From assembly GCF_042100115.1 (NCBI RefSeq), contig NC_091272.1:6758001-6822000 (forward strand): 64,000 nucleotides of DNA, read 5' to 3'. The translations under genes were made by a program, and so were the position numbers. Below the pieces are notes generated by a model. It was not told where the DNA came from. It saw only the letters and a list, made by a program, of their open reading frames with translations, and did not search any database. How positions within the stretch are numbered: position 1 is the stretch's first letter; the number at the start of each line of letters is the position of its first letter. The stretch is from Alternaria dauci. Its lineage: Eukaryota; Ascomycota; Dothideomycetes; Pleosporales; Pleosporaceae. Shown in pieces: positions 1 to 11,766 of the stretch.

Positions 1-3000
1 TCTAGCTTCTTCTAAAGCTTATTTAGTTTAGCGCTCTCTTTATAAGCTAACTATTAAGGCTCTAAAGGAGTAGGTTAAAAAGTATAAAAAGGCCTCTCCT
101 TATAAGTATCTTCTTAGTAGCTAATATCCTATTAATATTAGTAGTCTTTATTATTATATAAAGTTAATTAATTCTACTCTTTAGCCTAAGGTTCTTATTA
201 TTAAGCTTATTACTATAGTTAAGGATACCTCTATTACTAAGTCTAATAGTAATAGTACTAGTTTCTAGTCTTTATTATATACTTCTTTAGGTTTTAGTAG
301 TAAGTAGTTAATTAGTTATATTACTACTATCTTAATAGGCTTTTAGCTATAGTTCTTATAGAAATCTATATTTAACTATCTTATTTTACTTCTTATTCCT
401 TTTAAAGATATTAGTATTACTTCTAAACTTCTTCTTTATAAAGTATTTATACTACTCCTTCCCTTACTTAAGAAATTAAAGGTCCTATCTATCTTCTTTT
501 ATTTTTATAAAAACCTAGTTTCTAAAGAGTATTTAGGAATATAGTAGACTAAAGGGCTAAGTAATTCTATATTTATAATAAGTTTTTAACCTTAGAGATT
601 AGTAATAGCTACTTAATAGATATTTATTTTTAAGCTATAGTTCTATCTTTCTTAATTCTAGTTCCTAAACTTTATAGGGTAGTTCTTAGGATTCTAGATT
701 TATTTCTTTCTATTCTAAGTACGTTCTAGTAGAGTTCTCTAGATATCCTATCTTTTTTAAGCTATATCTAAAGTAATTAGATATAGTTCTCCTCTAAGTA
801 GTTACGTTCTACTAACTATCTAGTTAGGTTTATCCCCTATTTAGGTTAAGCGCTCTTTAGTATTAAATTATATTCTAGTATATATTCTTAGTTCCTCACC
901 CTATATAGTCTAGATTTCCTTTTATATCTTAAGTATTTTTTTTTAATTTCTTATTTCTTATAATATACCCTACTATTACTTTAGTATTATACTATCTCCT
1001 ACCTTAAAAGTAGATCTATTACCTTAGTTATAATAGGCCTTTAGGTAGTAAATAGTTAGAGTCTTTTCTATAATAGTAATACTAGCCAATCTATTCCTTA
1101 ACACCCTTATCTCTTCCTTCTACTCTTCTTTACTACTTTAAACTTAGTTTAGTCTCTATTCTCTTACCTATTTCTTTATATCCTTACTTTCTATATATAC
1201 TTTATACTAATATCTACTCCTCTTTATAATAATACCCTACTTACTTAACTTTCTACTACTATAGGTTAACGCGCGCTTATTTTTAGTTACGCGTTAATTA
1301 CTACTTTATACTACTTTTCCTTTCTTTATCCTTAGTTCTAGCTACTAATACTAGTATAACTAAGAGGGCTTTAGCCTTAGGCTCTAATAGTAAGTTAAAT
1401 TCTTATTTATATTTCTCTATATATTATTCTACTTTACCTACTTAAGATCTAAATAATACTTTATAAGGCTAAGAGAATAATAGCTAGAAGATTACTAACT
1501 AAGATATTATAGATTTAGACTTTAATATAAATAACTAGTCTCCTTCTTTACTACCTAAGAATACTTTAGTAATAGACTATAATATTTTAGATTCCCCCTT
1601 ACTTTACCTATCTTACTACTACTATATAAAGCCTTCTTTAATTATTACTAGTACTATCTTAGGGTAAGAATAAGTAAGTACTACTTATTAGGCTACTTTT
1701 ACTTAGCTCTCTAAGTAGGATAATAATAAAGATACTTTTAATTCTACCCCTACGCCTACTAACCTAATAAATAATATTAAGACTATACCTTCTACTATTA
1801 TTAATATTTACTACTTAAGATTTATCCTTAGTACTACTAAGAATTAAGTTACTAAGCTCTAAGTACCTCCTCTATTATATTCTTTTATATTTATTACTAT
1901 AGAGTTTAGTAAATTAAACCTTCCTTTCTAAGTCTACTTAAATATTATTCTAATATTCTAATACTATAGTTAAGAATAACTCTAATAAAGAGATTACTCT
2001 AGTATAGCTAGTAGGCCTCCTTAAGTACTTCTAGTTACTCTACCTTACTAGTTATTTTCTTAGTCTTATCCTTTATACTACTTTTCTTCTTTCTCTTAAT
2101 AATACTACTCTTTCTACTTACCTAATAGGCCTTTAGCTCTTTATTATAAATAGTATTACTATTAGTAAGTTCTTCTAGTTATCTAGTAGTTAGAAGTACT
2201 ATATCTTTAAGCCTTACCTAGTAGCTCTAATCTACTAGTATCTAGGGACTATCTATACTTATACTAATACTTATAGCGCTAACTCTAAGTTTAGTAGTAT
2301 TATAGAGATATATAGTAATTATAAGAAGGGGTTAGAGTCTAAACCCTTTAGTACTTATACTACCTCTATTATTAATAACCTCTTATTTCTAAATAAGACT
2401 TATATAAACTACTATACTCTAGGCGCTAAGGTATCTTATTCTATAACTTATAAGTACCTAATTCCTTTTTAGATACCCTCTTCCCTTATTTTATATAATA
2501 ATTACTAACTCTATATATACTAAGTTATTCTTATATATATAGTAATATATCCTCTATATCTACTATCTCTACGCCTACCCTATCTTATATATTACTTTTA
2601 CTCCTCCCCTATACTATTTACCCTACTAATTTTACTACTAAGCCTCTAAATACTCTTAAGTTATACTATAAGAGGAGTATAGCCTAGGTAACTTTAATAG
2701 CTAAAGATATTAATCTTAATAATACTAAGTTTAATCCTAAGAAGTGTATTAGTTATCTTAACCTTAATATTAAGCTTATAAGTAATTAGTAGAAGGACCT
2801 CTAAGTAAAGGATCTTTAGTACTAGATTAATAAGCTAAATACTAGTAAGACCTCTTTATTATCTAAGTTACTAGTTAAGGTTAACTATAAGATACCTTCT
2901 CTTTATAAGTATATTACCTCCTAAGCTCTAGTAATACTATTACTAATAAAGAAGAAGGCCTTATATAAGAAGTCTTCTATTCTAGTACCTAAGGCTTCTT

Positions 3001-6000
3001 CTAAAGGTTATTTAGTTTAGCGCTTAACCTATAAGCTAACTATTAAGGCTTTTAAGAAGTTAGGGGTTCTTACTAATAGTAATATTTTTAATAATAATAA
3101 TTTTAAGGATATTTATTATTATATTCCTAGTAAGAGTAAAGAGTCTAATAAGCCTTTACTATCTAAGAAGGCTAGGCGTAGTTAATCTACTATTACTAGT
3201 ATTAGTCTTATTCTAGATAGTACTATAACTAATTATAATAAATATAAAATCTCCTCTTAATTCTCTTTTCTATACTTTAAAAACGTATACTTAAATCTAG
3301 TCTAAGGATTTCTTAGTAAGCTTCCTTTACTATCCTCTTCTCCTCTCTACTATTCTTCTATATAATAGTAATAGTTTAATAGTAATATTATTACTACTTT
3401 CTTACTTTAGTAGTAGTTAGTGTCTTAAACTTAGAGGACTAGTATTTTATAGTTATTTTATAATTAGATAAGAAGACCTAATAGTTATTTAGGTTAAACC
3501 TTAACTTCTATTATAGTATAACTACTATTATATAGCTTAGTTTAGATTCTACCCCTATAATATTTTTATATTCTTATTAATTAATATTTTAGATTTCTTA
3601 GGGTTAGTATAAATAAGAACTATATCTCTTACTAGTAACTAGTTTATTACTTAGTTCTAGAATATCCTAGCTATACTCTAGTTTCTTAGTTTTAAGATTA
3701 TCTTTATTACTAGATAAGTTTCTTTCTATGTTAACTTAATTATCTTTAGTCTATTCTTATTAGGTTTAGAGTTAAGTGTTAATTTCTTCTAAATTAATAA
3801 TTATACGTTAGTAAAAGATCTTTAGCTAATTACTAGGTGTATAACTATAGAACTTAGTACTATCTAATTCCTCTAGTTAGTACTATCCTTTTTTACTAGT
3901 ACTCTTGATATAAAATAGACCTTTCTACTTAGGGAGAAATTTTATAAGTATTAATCTATTACTATAATAGAATAAGTCTTTTAGTAGTACTAAGTTATTA
4001 ACTAAAAGGTACTTAAACCTAAGTACCTTAGAATTATTAAAGTAGTCTTTATTTTTATAGCGTAATTAAATAGTCTAATTAATAGCTTCTTAGAATTACT
4101 TATCTCTTTTATTAAATTACCTAGCTCTTATAGTAAGGAGTTTTACTATATTATAAACTTCTTCCTATAGTAGTATCTACTATATAGGTATTAATAGCTT
4201 AGTTAGGAGTATATATTATTAACTAGATACTAAGAACGTTAGAGTTTTATTTATAGTATACTTTATAGTTATTTTATTTACCTAAAGGATATTAGGTAGG
4301 TTATCTACCTAGTTCCCTAGAAGCTTCTTTAGGGTAGCTACTATAGGAGTATAACCCTATTAAATTAGACCTTAACCTTAGAGGTAGTATATACTAAAAG
4401 TAATTTAATTAATCCCTTATTAGCTTTAGAGGTCCTTAATAAGTCCTTTATTCTCTAGGCTACTATCTATTAATATTTTAAGTAGTAATCCTTATTAATA
4501 GAAGACGTTATACTAAAAGAACTTTAGTATACTTTTTAAGTTATTCTTAGCTAGTACTTTAGCCTCTACCTATTATAAGATATAATTATATACTACTACT
4601 AAGAACGTCTTACTATTACGCCTAGGTAGTATATATATAATATTAATAGTAATCTATCTAAATAGGATATTAGGTAGCTCTATTAGCTATAACTCCTTCT
4701 ATACTATTACTAATACGTATAATTAGTACTTAATATAAGATAAGATATACTTCTTAACTTACTTATATTATCCTCTTTAGTAGTACCTTACTTAAACTTT
4801 ACTCTACGTTCTTACCTTACCTTAGTAGCTAGACTTATTATAGAGGGATTAAATAACTTTTAGCTAATCCTTTAGGTTATCTATAACTTTTTATAAAAGC
4901 TTTTCCTCTATAAGTATTATAAATAGATAACGCTCTTAGACTATTATTTAAAGAGCTTTCTTCTTAAACTTATAAAATTCTACTAGGGAGAGGTACTCTA
5001 GGTATTTATAGAATAGGAGCTAAGTAGTAATAGCTTATAACTTCTTATTATAGTCTTCTACTAGTAGTTATTTATTAAATAAAAGGTTTATATTATAAAA
5101 GCTATACTAGAGTACTAGTATTTCTTTAAATATAAACTAAACTACGTTTAGGTAAGTATTAATAAAGTTTTCTATATCTTCTTTTAGCTCCTTAAGTAGT
5201 TCTTAGTTATCTAGCTCTAGTCTTCTTAATAGTATATTAGCTATAATATTTTTCTTACTAGTAATATAAATAATATTAAAGTCTTATATATTAAGGAGTA
5301 CTAGCTATTACGTAATAAGGGCTCTTAGTAAGTTAATAGTACTATATTATAGCTATATAATAAGTATCTTTATATTAGTTTCTTCTATAAATCAAACCTT
5401 ATAGATATATAACTTAAATTTTTTTAAGGTAAGTAGTAGTGCTTTTACTTTCTACTTACTAGAGTTTTAGTTTTACTCTATTCTTAACTAAACTCTACTT
5501 TTAAATTAGATTAGGTACTAATAGCTATTTAAACTAACTTATATAATAACTATACCTTAACCTTTCTTACTCTTATTAACTATAAGGATAATTAGTTATA
5601 AGGGTTTACTATAGTTAATAGATACTAATATAGGAGTAGAAGTAAAGGCCTTTTTAAAGTATTTTATACTTTACTTTTCTTTATTAATTTACTTAAAAGG
5701 TATAGTTTTATATAGTAGTTTAAAGAGTAGAGCTACTATAATAGTAAAGCTAAGTATATATACTCTATAATAGACGTATATACTAATAAATATATAGATA
5801 TCCTTAGTATTATAGTAATTAGGCTAGTTAGTAATCTTTTTTACTTTCTTCTTATTTAAGTAATATCTCTTCTTATTAATATAGTACTTAACTACTATTA
5901 TAGAAAGATAATAGAAATCTAATTTATACTAAGATATAGTAGCTCTAATATATTTAATATCTACTAATACTTTATTAATATTTAAAAGATATTTAGCTAT

Positions 6001-7021
6001 AAATTTTTAAATACCTAGCTCTACTTCCTTATTATAATACCTTATCTTTAGCCCCTTAATATAGACGTTATCTAGGTATAGTATATAGTAATTAGAGATA
6101 TACTCTCTATAGATCTTAGTTATAACCCTTATAAACTTAGCTACTAAGTTTATAGTACTTATTAGTAAAGTATACTATTATATAAGGCTTTATAAGGTAG
6201 AGAAAGCTATTATATCTCTTAAGTCCTTATAGAGTTTAACTTAATTATACTTAGAGAAGAAGTCTAAGAGACTTATAACTATATACTTAGTAAACTCTTC
6301 TAAAAACTTATTAAGATTAGGAAGTAAGTTAGTATCTTTTATTATAAATTTATTAAGTTTCTAAATATTATTAATAAACTAATAGCCTTTATCTTTCTTT
6401 ACTACTAAGAACTAAAGATTATAGTTTTAGCTTTTATAAAGCTCTAGTGTACCCCTATTAATATAATCTTAAATTATTTTAATAACTACCTAATAGAGCT
6501 TTTATAAGACTAGGAACTAATCTACCCTCTAAGCTTAGTATAGTACTATATTAATAATAACTAGGGGGATAATATCTCTACTAACTTATCTAGATTTATA
6601 AAAGTCCTAAGCTAGTACTAGCTCTCTTTAGTAGAGGACTTCTAGAAGTATTTCTCTTTCTATAGAGATAATAAGAGAAGTAATTATATTAGGACCTTAG
6701 TGCCCTTCTAGCTAAGCTGTGTCCTATACGTTATAAGTAACGTAATATAAGATAATACTATAGGCCCTATCCCTAAGGCCTAGGGGGGGTAAAAAGCCTT
6801 ATATAAGTAGTAAAAAATCTAATAAAGTATTATTATATTATTACTATATTAAGTTAGGCTAATACTAGTCTACTAGCGGCGTCCCCCCCACCTAAAAATA
6901 GCCTACAAGGCCGCTAAGATACTAGCGAGATATAAGTAGTGTAAATACTATAGTAGTATCTATATATTAATACTCTAAAAAATCTTATAATAATAGCTAT
7001 TTAGTATAGCTTAATAACCTT
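1..7021. repeat. RIP-saturated AT-rich block (left)
   Basis: Extremely AT-rich DNA in which CpA and TpG dinucleotides are almost absent while CpG, CpC and CpT cytosines survive, the signature of exhaustive CpA-directed RIP. No long reading frame remains; stops are mostly TAG/TAA made from CAG and TGG. It holds a dead gypsy element on the minus strand (reverse transcriptase near 5.9-6.4 kb). From 1 to about 3.3 kb there are plus-strand stretches that read as decayed coding sequence interrupted mainly by TAG, of unrecognised identity. Normal composition begins abruptly near 7022. Confidence 0.9.
5940..6440 (-). mobile_element. Dead Ty3/gypsy reverse transcriptase (RIP-degraded)
   Basis: Read on the minus strand, this stretch gives a degenerate but recognisable retroelement reverse transcriptase: an FLVVKKD motif near 6415, then a polymerase core with YLDN (YLDD with the second Asp lost by a G-to-A change) followed by a KGLK/KGP-like block near 6060. 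Frame interruptions are TAG/TAA, as expected from RIP. RNase H and integrase should lie further left on the same strand, but decay is too heavy to place them. The family differs from the gypsy element at 50.9-58.1 kb, whose core reads YIDDVLVYS. Confidence 0.7.
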
Positions 7022-7901
7022 ATATTTACTGTTGTCTAATCTTATTAGGGTGGCTCGTCACGCGAAGTGGCTCGTCACGCGCACGGGCACTGTAGTTGAA
7101 CCCTTTGCTCTTGGCGCGGAAACATCGTCAAACCTTATCGCCAACGGATCATGCCAAACGCTCCGCCCACAACAACTCTCCAGGTTTTTAACCTCCGATG
7201 GTATGTATCTTGACAAGCCATCCTAGAAGAGTCGAGTTGGCGGAATCGCTAAGGCTCGGATCGCAGCCGCGATGCTGGCGCGCCCTCTTTACAACATAGA
7301 TCTTATTTGGAGTACGGACGTACTGTAGCGACCGTTACCCTGCTTCATTACAGGAGCTATTTCTCCGGAACTAGATCTTGGTGGACCCTTTCGCACGTAA
7401 TGGAAGATTGACTCTCGGAATATGTATGAATCGTCTTTTTTACGTCCGTAACGGCGTAACCGACGGCCTTACTAATCACTATCACCGCTCAACAGTTCGA
7501 ATACCTTCTTCGGGTATAGTTTGCTTCCATCAAAGCCTCCGATCGTTCCAGACTATGTCTCTCGCAGCTATACTGTACGCTCGGCAAAAAGATACCAGAA
7601 ACTTAGGTGGTCAGGCCAAGGAATCATGAAATGCTGGCCATGTCACAAGCAAGATAATAGTGCCGAACAAGTAGCCCCTTGAACACTATGCAGTGCCGGC
7701 TTATGGGTTGTGCGCGTTTATCTCAAACTCAATTGTGGATGGACAAGGTATCTGCTCAGGTATATGAGAGTGCGTTGTCCTCGACCCTCTTCAAACATCA
7801 TCCTGCCATTACCAAAACACGAACGATTTTTCAGCACTTTATCAAACATCATCCAGATTTCTCCTGACCTCAATACTTCACGAACCCCATCTCTGTTCAT
7901 C
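7022..7901. other. Edge of gene island, no gene seen
   Basis: Composition switches from RIP-saturated to normal around 7022-7045. Two copies of a 15-bp GC-rich unit (gtggctcgtcacgcg, 7050-7064 and 7067-7081) sit exactly at the switch. The short open frames here (7032-7226, 7378-7629, and the 5' extension 7710-7901) have no recognisable domain. I treat the region as a degraded boundary plus the promoter and leader of the gene starting at 7902. Confidence 0.5.
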
Positions 7902-9311
7902 ATGGTCGAGACTATCTCCCCCGACTACCTCGTTGTCGGCGCAGGTGCTGGAGCCATGGCCTTCGTTGACACCTTGATCGTCTCCAATCCCAAGGCCACG
8001 GTAGCCATGGTCGACAAATATGCCCAACCAGGAGGCCATTGGAATGTAGCCTATCCATTTGTTACCCTTCACCAGCCGTCCAGCGTCTATGGCGTCAACT
8101 CTCGAAAGCTTGGAGACAACAAGCCCGACCAAATTGGTCTGAACAAGGGCTTTTTTGAACTGGCAACCGGCCCTGAGATAGTTGGATATTACGCCAGAGT
8201 CATGAACAGTACCCTGCTTCCGTCTGGTCGGGTTTCGTACTATCCACTCCACAACTATACCCGCGAAGGAGAGTTTGAATCAATTGCCACAGGGAAGCAT
8301 TACCAAGTCGGACCAAAGACTCGTATCGTAGACGCTACGTATTCCATGGTAAGGGTTCCATCCATGAACCCACCTAAGTATGAGGTATCAGACCAAGTCA
8401 AACTCATTACGCCCAACGCCTTGGTATCGCTCGATCGACCTTACGGCGGCTATACCTTGGTTGGCGCTGGAAAGACTGCAACCGATGCGTGCGTGTGGCT
8501 GCTGTCTCAGAACATTGACCCGAAGAAGATTTCCTGGATCATGCCACGCGACTCCTGGTTCATCGAACGCGGAACCCTCCAGCCTACGCAGACCACGCCT
8601 AATCCCGAACAGATGCTGAAGGACAAGGCGGATGCGCTCATGGGCGCTACAACGTCGCAAGAATATTTTCTGCGCATGGAATCATACGGCTTTATGCACC
8701 GAATCGACAAGAATGTGACACCAACAAGGATGAAGGCAGCCATCATTTCAAAACCAGAACTTGAAACCATCCAGCGAGTCAAGAACATTATTCGTAAGGG
8801 ACGAGTCACACGCATCGATGCTGACAAGGTGACTCTGGCGCAAGGCACATACACACCCGCGCCCGATACTCTCTACATCGACTGTTCTGCAACTGGCTAT
8901 CCCGACATACCCCCAGTTCCCATCTGGAACGGTAGACAAATTACCATTCAAGTAGTGAAGCTCGTGCAGCCCACTTTCGGCGCCGCCCTCATTGGCCACA
9001 TCGAAGCTACATACGACAGCGACGAGAAGAAGAACGATATCTGTAAACCTCTTCATTCAGTGTGCAACGCGGAGAGCTGGTCAGTCGTGGTTCTCGAGTC
9101 TATGCGCAACCGGTTGAAGTGGATCGAGGAGCCCAAGGTTGCGGCTTGGATTGAGCAGAGCAGGTTGGATGATATTGTTATGGGAGCGCCACCGAGGGAT
9201 CCAGAGGAGGCGAAGAAGCATAATGAGAGTATCCCGTATATGGTTCAAGGCACTTGTGCGAAGTTGGAGGAGATTGTTAGGAATGATGAGGCGCTTGCGG
9301 CTGCGCCGTAG
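7902..9311 (+). CDS. Two-Rossmann FAD/NAD(P)-binding oxidoreductase
   Basis: Single-exon gene, 469 aa. The frame is open back to 7710, but the first 64 residues do not look like protein and the FAD site follows directly after the ATG at 7902, so I start there. Residues about 9-25 form an FAD-binding beta-alpha-beta (VVGAGAGAMAF), followed by a GGHW segment near residue 46. A second nucleotide-binding motif (LVGAGKTATD) begins near residue 185, as in flavin monooxygenase-like proteins that bind FAD and NAD(P)H. No signal peptide or membrane helix is seen. Fungal proteins of this type are mostly annotated only as FAD/NAD(P)-binding proteins, and the substrate cannot be inferred. It is the first intact gene beside the RIP block and shows no RIP-type stops itself. 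Confidence 0.8.
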   Translation: MVETISPDYLVVGAGAGAMAFVDTLIVSNPKATVAMVDKYAQPGGHWNVAYPFVTLHQPSSVYGVNSRKLGDNKPDQIGLNKGFFELATGPEIVGYYARVMNSTLLPSGRVSYYPLHNYTREGEFESIATGKHYQVGPKTRIVDATYSMVRVPSMNPPKYEVSDQVKLITPNALVSLDRPYGGYTLVGAGKTATDACVWLLSQNIDPKKISWIMPRDSWFIERGTLQPTQTTPNPEQMLKDKADALMGATTSQEYFLRMESYGFMHRIDKNVTPTRMKAAIISKPELETIQRVKNIIRKGRVTRIDADKVTLAQGTYTPAPDTLYIDCSATGYPDIPPVPIWNGRQITIQVVKLVQPTFGAALIGHIEATYDSDEKKNDICKPLHSVCNAESWSVVVLESMRNRLKWIEEPKVAAWIEQSRLDDIVMGAPPRDPEEAKKHNESIPYMVQGTCAKLEEIVRNDEALAAAP

Positions 9312-9993
9312 GTGGGGTGGGGAGGGTGTTGAGACAGACTGTTGTTATTTAAGTAGCGGGTGGTTGTTTAGACCATGTGCTAGAGCAAATAGACTAGATA
9401 ACTGAATTTTATTGAGTGTATCAATCAGATAACACTGCTCAAGTAAACCTCCTAAGCCTACAGACTATATACTTCAGGGCTAATACGTGATCATCTAGTC
9501 ATGTGATCCCCTCGATCCTTCACCTTCACTTGAGCCTCTGCTCACTCCGACACTATGGTTTGTTGATTTGAAAAGTAGGATAGGATCAACTTGCTTATAG
9601 CATTTCATCATTGCCATCCACAACATTACGACTATTTTCTCACAGCACAACCCAATGACCATTGCCATACCTCCATGAGACCCAAAGGCAACTCTCCACA
9701 CTCTTAGACAAACCGGAGAAAGATTTCCAGACCACTATATCATTGGTAGCCACTCAAATGGCGCGTTCCGAAACTTTAAGTGCCGGCACGGGATCTGCAA
9801 CGGGAGGCCTGACCTAAACCGATCCGGCTACGATTATTGGTCGATTGTTGGTGCCAATGAAGCATGACGGCCAGATGCGCGGTCCGTAACGAACCAACTT
9901 CCTGGAATGTTAAACTCGACCTCGTGAGATTCCAAAGGGCGCTCGGTATGGGAGATTGGATGCGAAAGGAGCATCCACGATCTGGGCCAGGAC

Positions 9994-10011
9994 TACCTAC
10001 CTAGGTAGGTA
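9994..10011. repeat. 18-bp perfect palindrome centred on CCTAGG
   Basis: The sequence tacctacctaggtaggta equals its own reverse complement. The TACCTAGGTA-type core recurs as perfect palindromes at 13936-13951 and 14456-14467. It could be a protein-binding site or simply a recurrent intergenic motif. Confidence 0.7.
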
Positions 10012-10435
10012 TTATCATGATGGCGCGGCACCTGGAGGTAGCTGGTACAATATTGAGCAGTGTACGGTCGGCGGTCTGAAAGCAATTGCGTGCGGCTGAA
10101 TCTGGATCGGCAGCTAAGTGAAGTGTGTCCAGCTTCGCTTACCTAGATGCCGGGGTAGCCTTGTTTCGCAACCCGCCACCAGAGTGTGTGTGCCTCACGG
10201 GCCCACACAGCGATCAAAACATCCCCAGTTCCCCGCACCATTCTAAGAGGTTCAGCTCTCAGAAAACCCTCTAGATCACGCCGCTTCTGGGCTTACTGCG
10301 CCTGTGGCTTGTTTTGGCGATTTCATCGTTATCTTTGACGGGTTGGTTGTGATTAGGAAGAGCGACTATGTCTGCTTCGAGACCAAGTCTGCATTGCCAC
10401 CAGGTATCTGGGCGGTGTTGATCTTGAATGAAAAG

Positions 10436-10442
10436 TATATAA
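10436..10442 (+). promoter_or_regulatory. Candidate TATA box of secreted-protein gene
   Basis: TATATAA lies 100 bp upstream of the ATG at 10542, a normal distance for a fungal gene with a leader of roughly 70 nt. Inferred from sequence and position only. Confidence 0.4.
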
Positions 10443-10541
10443 GTCTGTCTATCAAAGCACAACGAGCTGCCTTTCTCAAGACCCCATCATCAACTGGGCA
10501 CTTCAGCATAACCCCTAACACTTCTATCTGGTCAATTTATT

Positions 10542-11291
10542 ATGCATCTTTTATCACTCATTGGAGTCGCTGGAGCCCTAAGCATCTCTGGAGCCACTGC
10601 TGAACCCGTTCCAGTTGCACTGAAGAATGTTGTTGATTGCAAGGCTGTCAACTTAGCACTTACAGTACTCAAGAGTCTAGGGCCACCGGCTACGTCTTTC
10701 TGCAGTTCGTATCTGAAGGTCCCTGCCACCAAGACAGTATCTACAGTAACGACTACACCAACAACGTAAGCCACTCTGCAAGTAGACAGCTGGCTGCATC
10801 TGTTGACCATGGGATTCTTTAGCACCGTGACGACTTCCACATCTACCGTCATTGTTACAAGCCCTGTTTGCGAACCCCCGAGGCGCCGCAGCCCTGGTCA
10901 ATTGATCAACGATCGGAGTATCGACCAGCGAACAGAAGCTGTAGACGCAGAGCTTCTGAAACGTAGCAACATACCTGCCCTTTCAGTCTTTGCTGCCGTA
11001 AAACTATCCTCGGGTTGCAGTTGCCTTAGCCTCATGCCACAGACATCACTGACCGCGACTGTTGCAGCAGCAACATCTGTAAGCCACTCGTGTTCCCTCT
11101 GCATCGACTTTCCTCATACTTACTACTCACGACAGACTGTAAACGTCGTAGCTACAACCACAACATGTGTTTTGCCGTCATGTGCGGCGGATGGTCAGGA
11201 ATGTAACCTTTTCCGACCGGATTTGTGCTGCGGTCAGGCCTGCCAAAATGGTTTACCATTTCCTACTTGTTTCTCCTTTTCAATCCTCTGA
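10542..11291 (+). CDS. Small cysteine-rich secreted protein (effector-like)
   Basis: Predicted 211-aa secreted protein from three exons: 10542-10765, 10823-11078 and 11136-11291. Both introns are 57 nt with gtaagc donors and ag acceptors; the second is a multiple of three and has no stop, so read-through would add 19 residues. Residues 1-20 form a signal peptide ending GATA-EPVP. A Thr-rich segment spans the first splice junction, followed by a Pro/Arg-rich stretch with a possible dibasic processing site (PPRRRSP). The C-terminus has closely spaced cysteines, C-x4-C-x6-C-x7-CC-x3-C-x8-C, resembling a knottin-type framework; about 12 cysteines are present overall. I recognise no named family. 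Its position near the RIP block and its features fit an effector candidate, but no function can be read from sequence. Confidence 0.7.
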
Positions 11292-11766
11292 TGTGCGGTA
11301 CTTCTCTCGATGAGAGTCTTTTGCGTATGGGAACATATGGGTTTCGAAAGTTGTGAGTGGCTCACTGGTGGTTATGGGTCATCGCCAAACCATGGTTGAG
11401 CGGATGGCAACCACGTTACTCCTTTTCATGATCCCGAACGTGGTATCAGTCGATATTGAGTTGTCATTGGAATGACAAGCTTCTCTAATGCTCATTGGTG
11501 AACTGCAACGACATGTTGGATACTTCTCCACAGCTGCCTCATAACCCATGAATCCCGTTTACAAAACATGATGATGTTATGTATTCTGATCTTTCAATGC
11601 AGTGGCATACATTGCCAACTTCCTTGTTGAAACGAGCGAGAAATTGAAGAAAGAGGGTATTGTGCCTGAGAGGTTCTATCGGTACTTGATCAAATTCGCA
11701 TTTGTGCGTCTATCCTCTGTCTTTGCAGCGAGCTGCTTTTATATGTACAAAGCCTGTTTCAAAATC
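11292..11766. other. Convergent intergenic spacer, no gene seen
   Basis: Space between the 3' ends of the secreted protein (plus) and the epoxide hydrolase (minus). The frame 11602-11862 is a shadow that overlaps the end of the hydrolase. Confidence 0.5.

Larger units (their letters stand above)
9312..10541. other. Intergenic, no gene seen
   Basis: Contains the 3' end of the flavoprotein transcript and the promoter of the secreted protein at 10542. A diverged segment shared with 24005-24067 lies at 9649-9703, and a perfect 18-bp palindrome at 9994-10011. Short frames (9495-9701 minus, 10304-10603 plus) are not convincing. Confidence 0.5.

Noticed and set aside
7710..7901. 64-residue N-terminal extension of the flavoprotein
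   Set aside because: It does not resemble family N-termini or a targeting signal; the FAD motif sits at the expected distance from ATG 7902.
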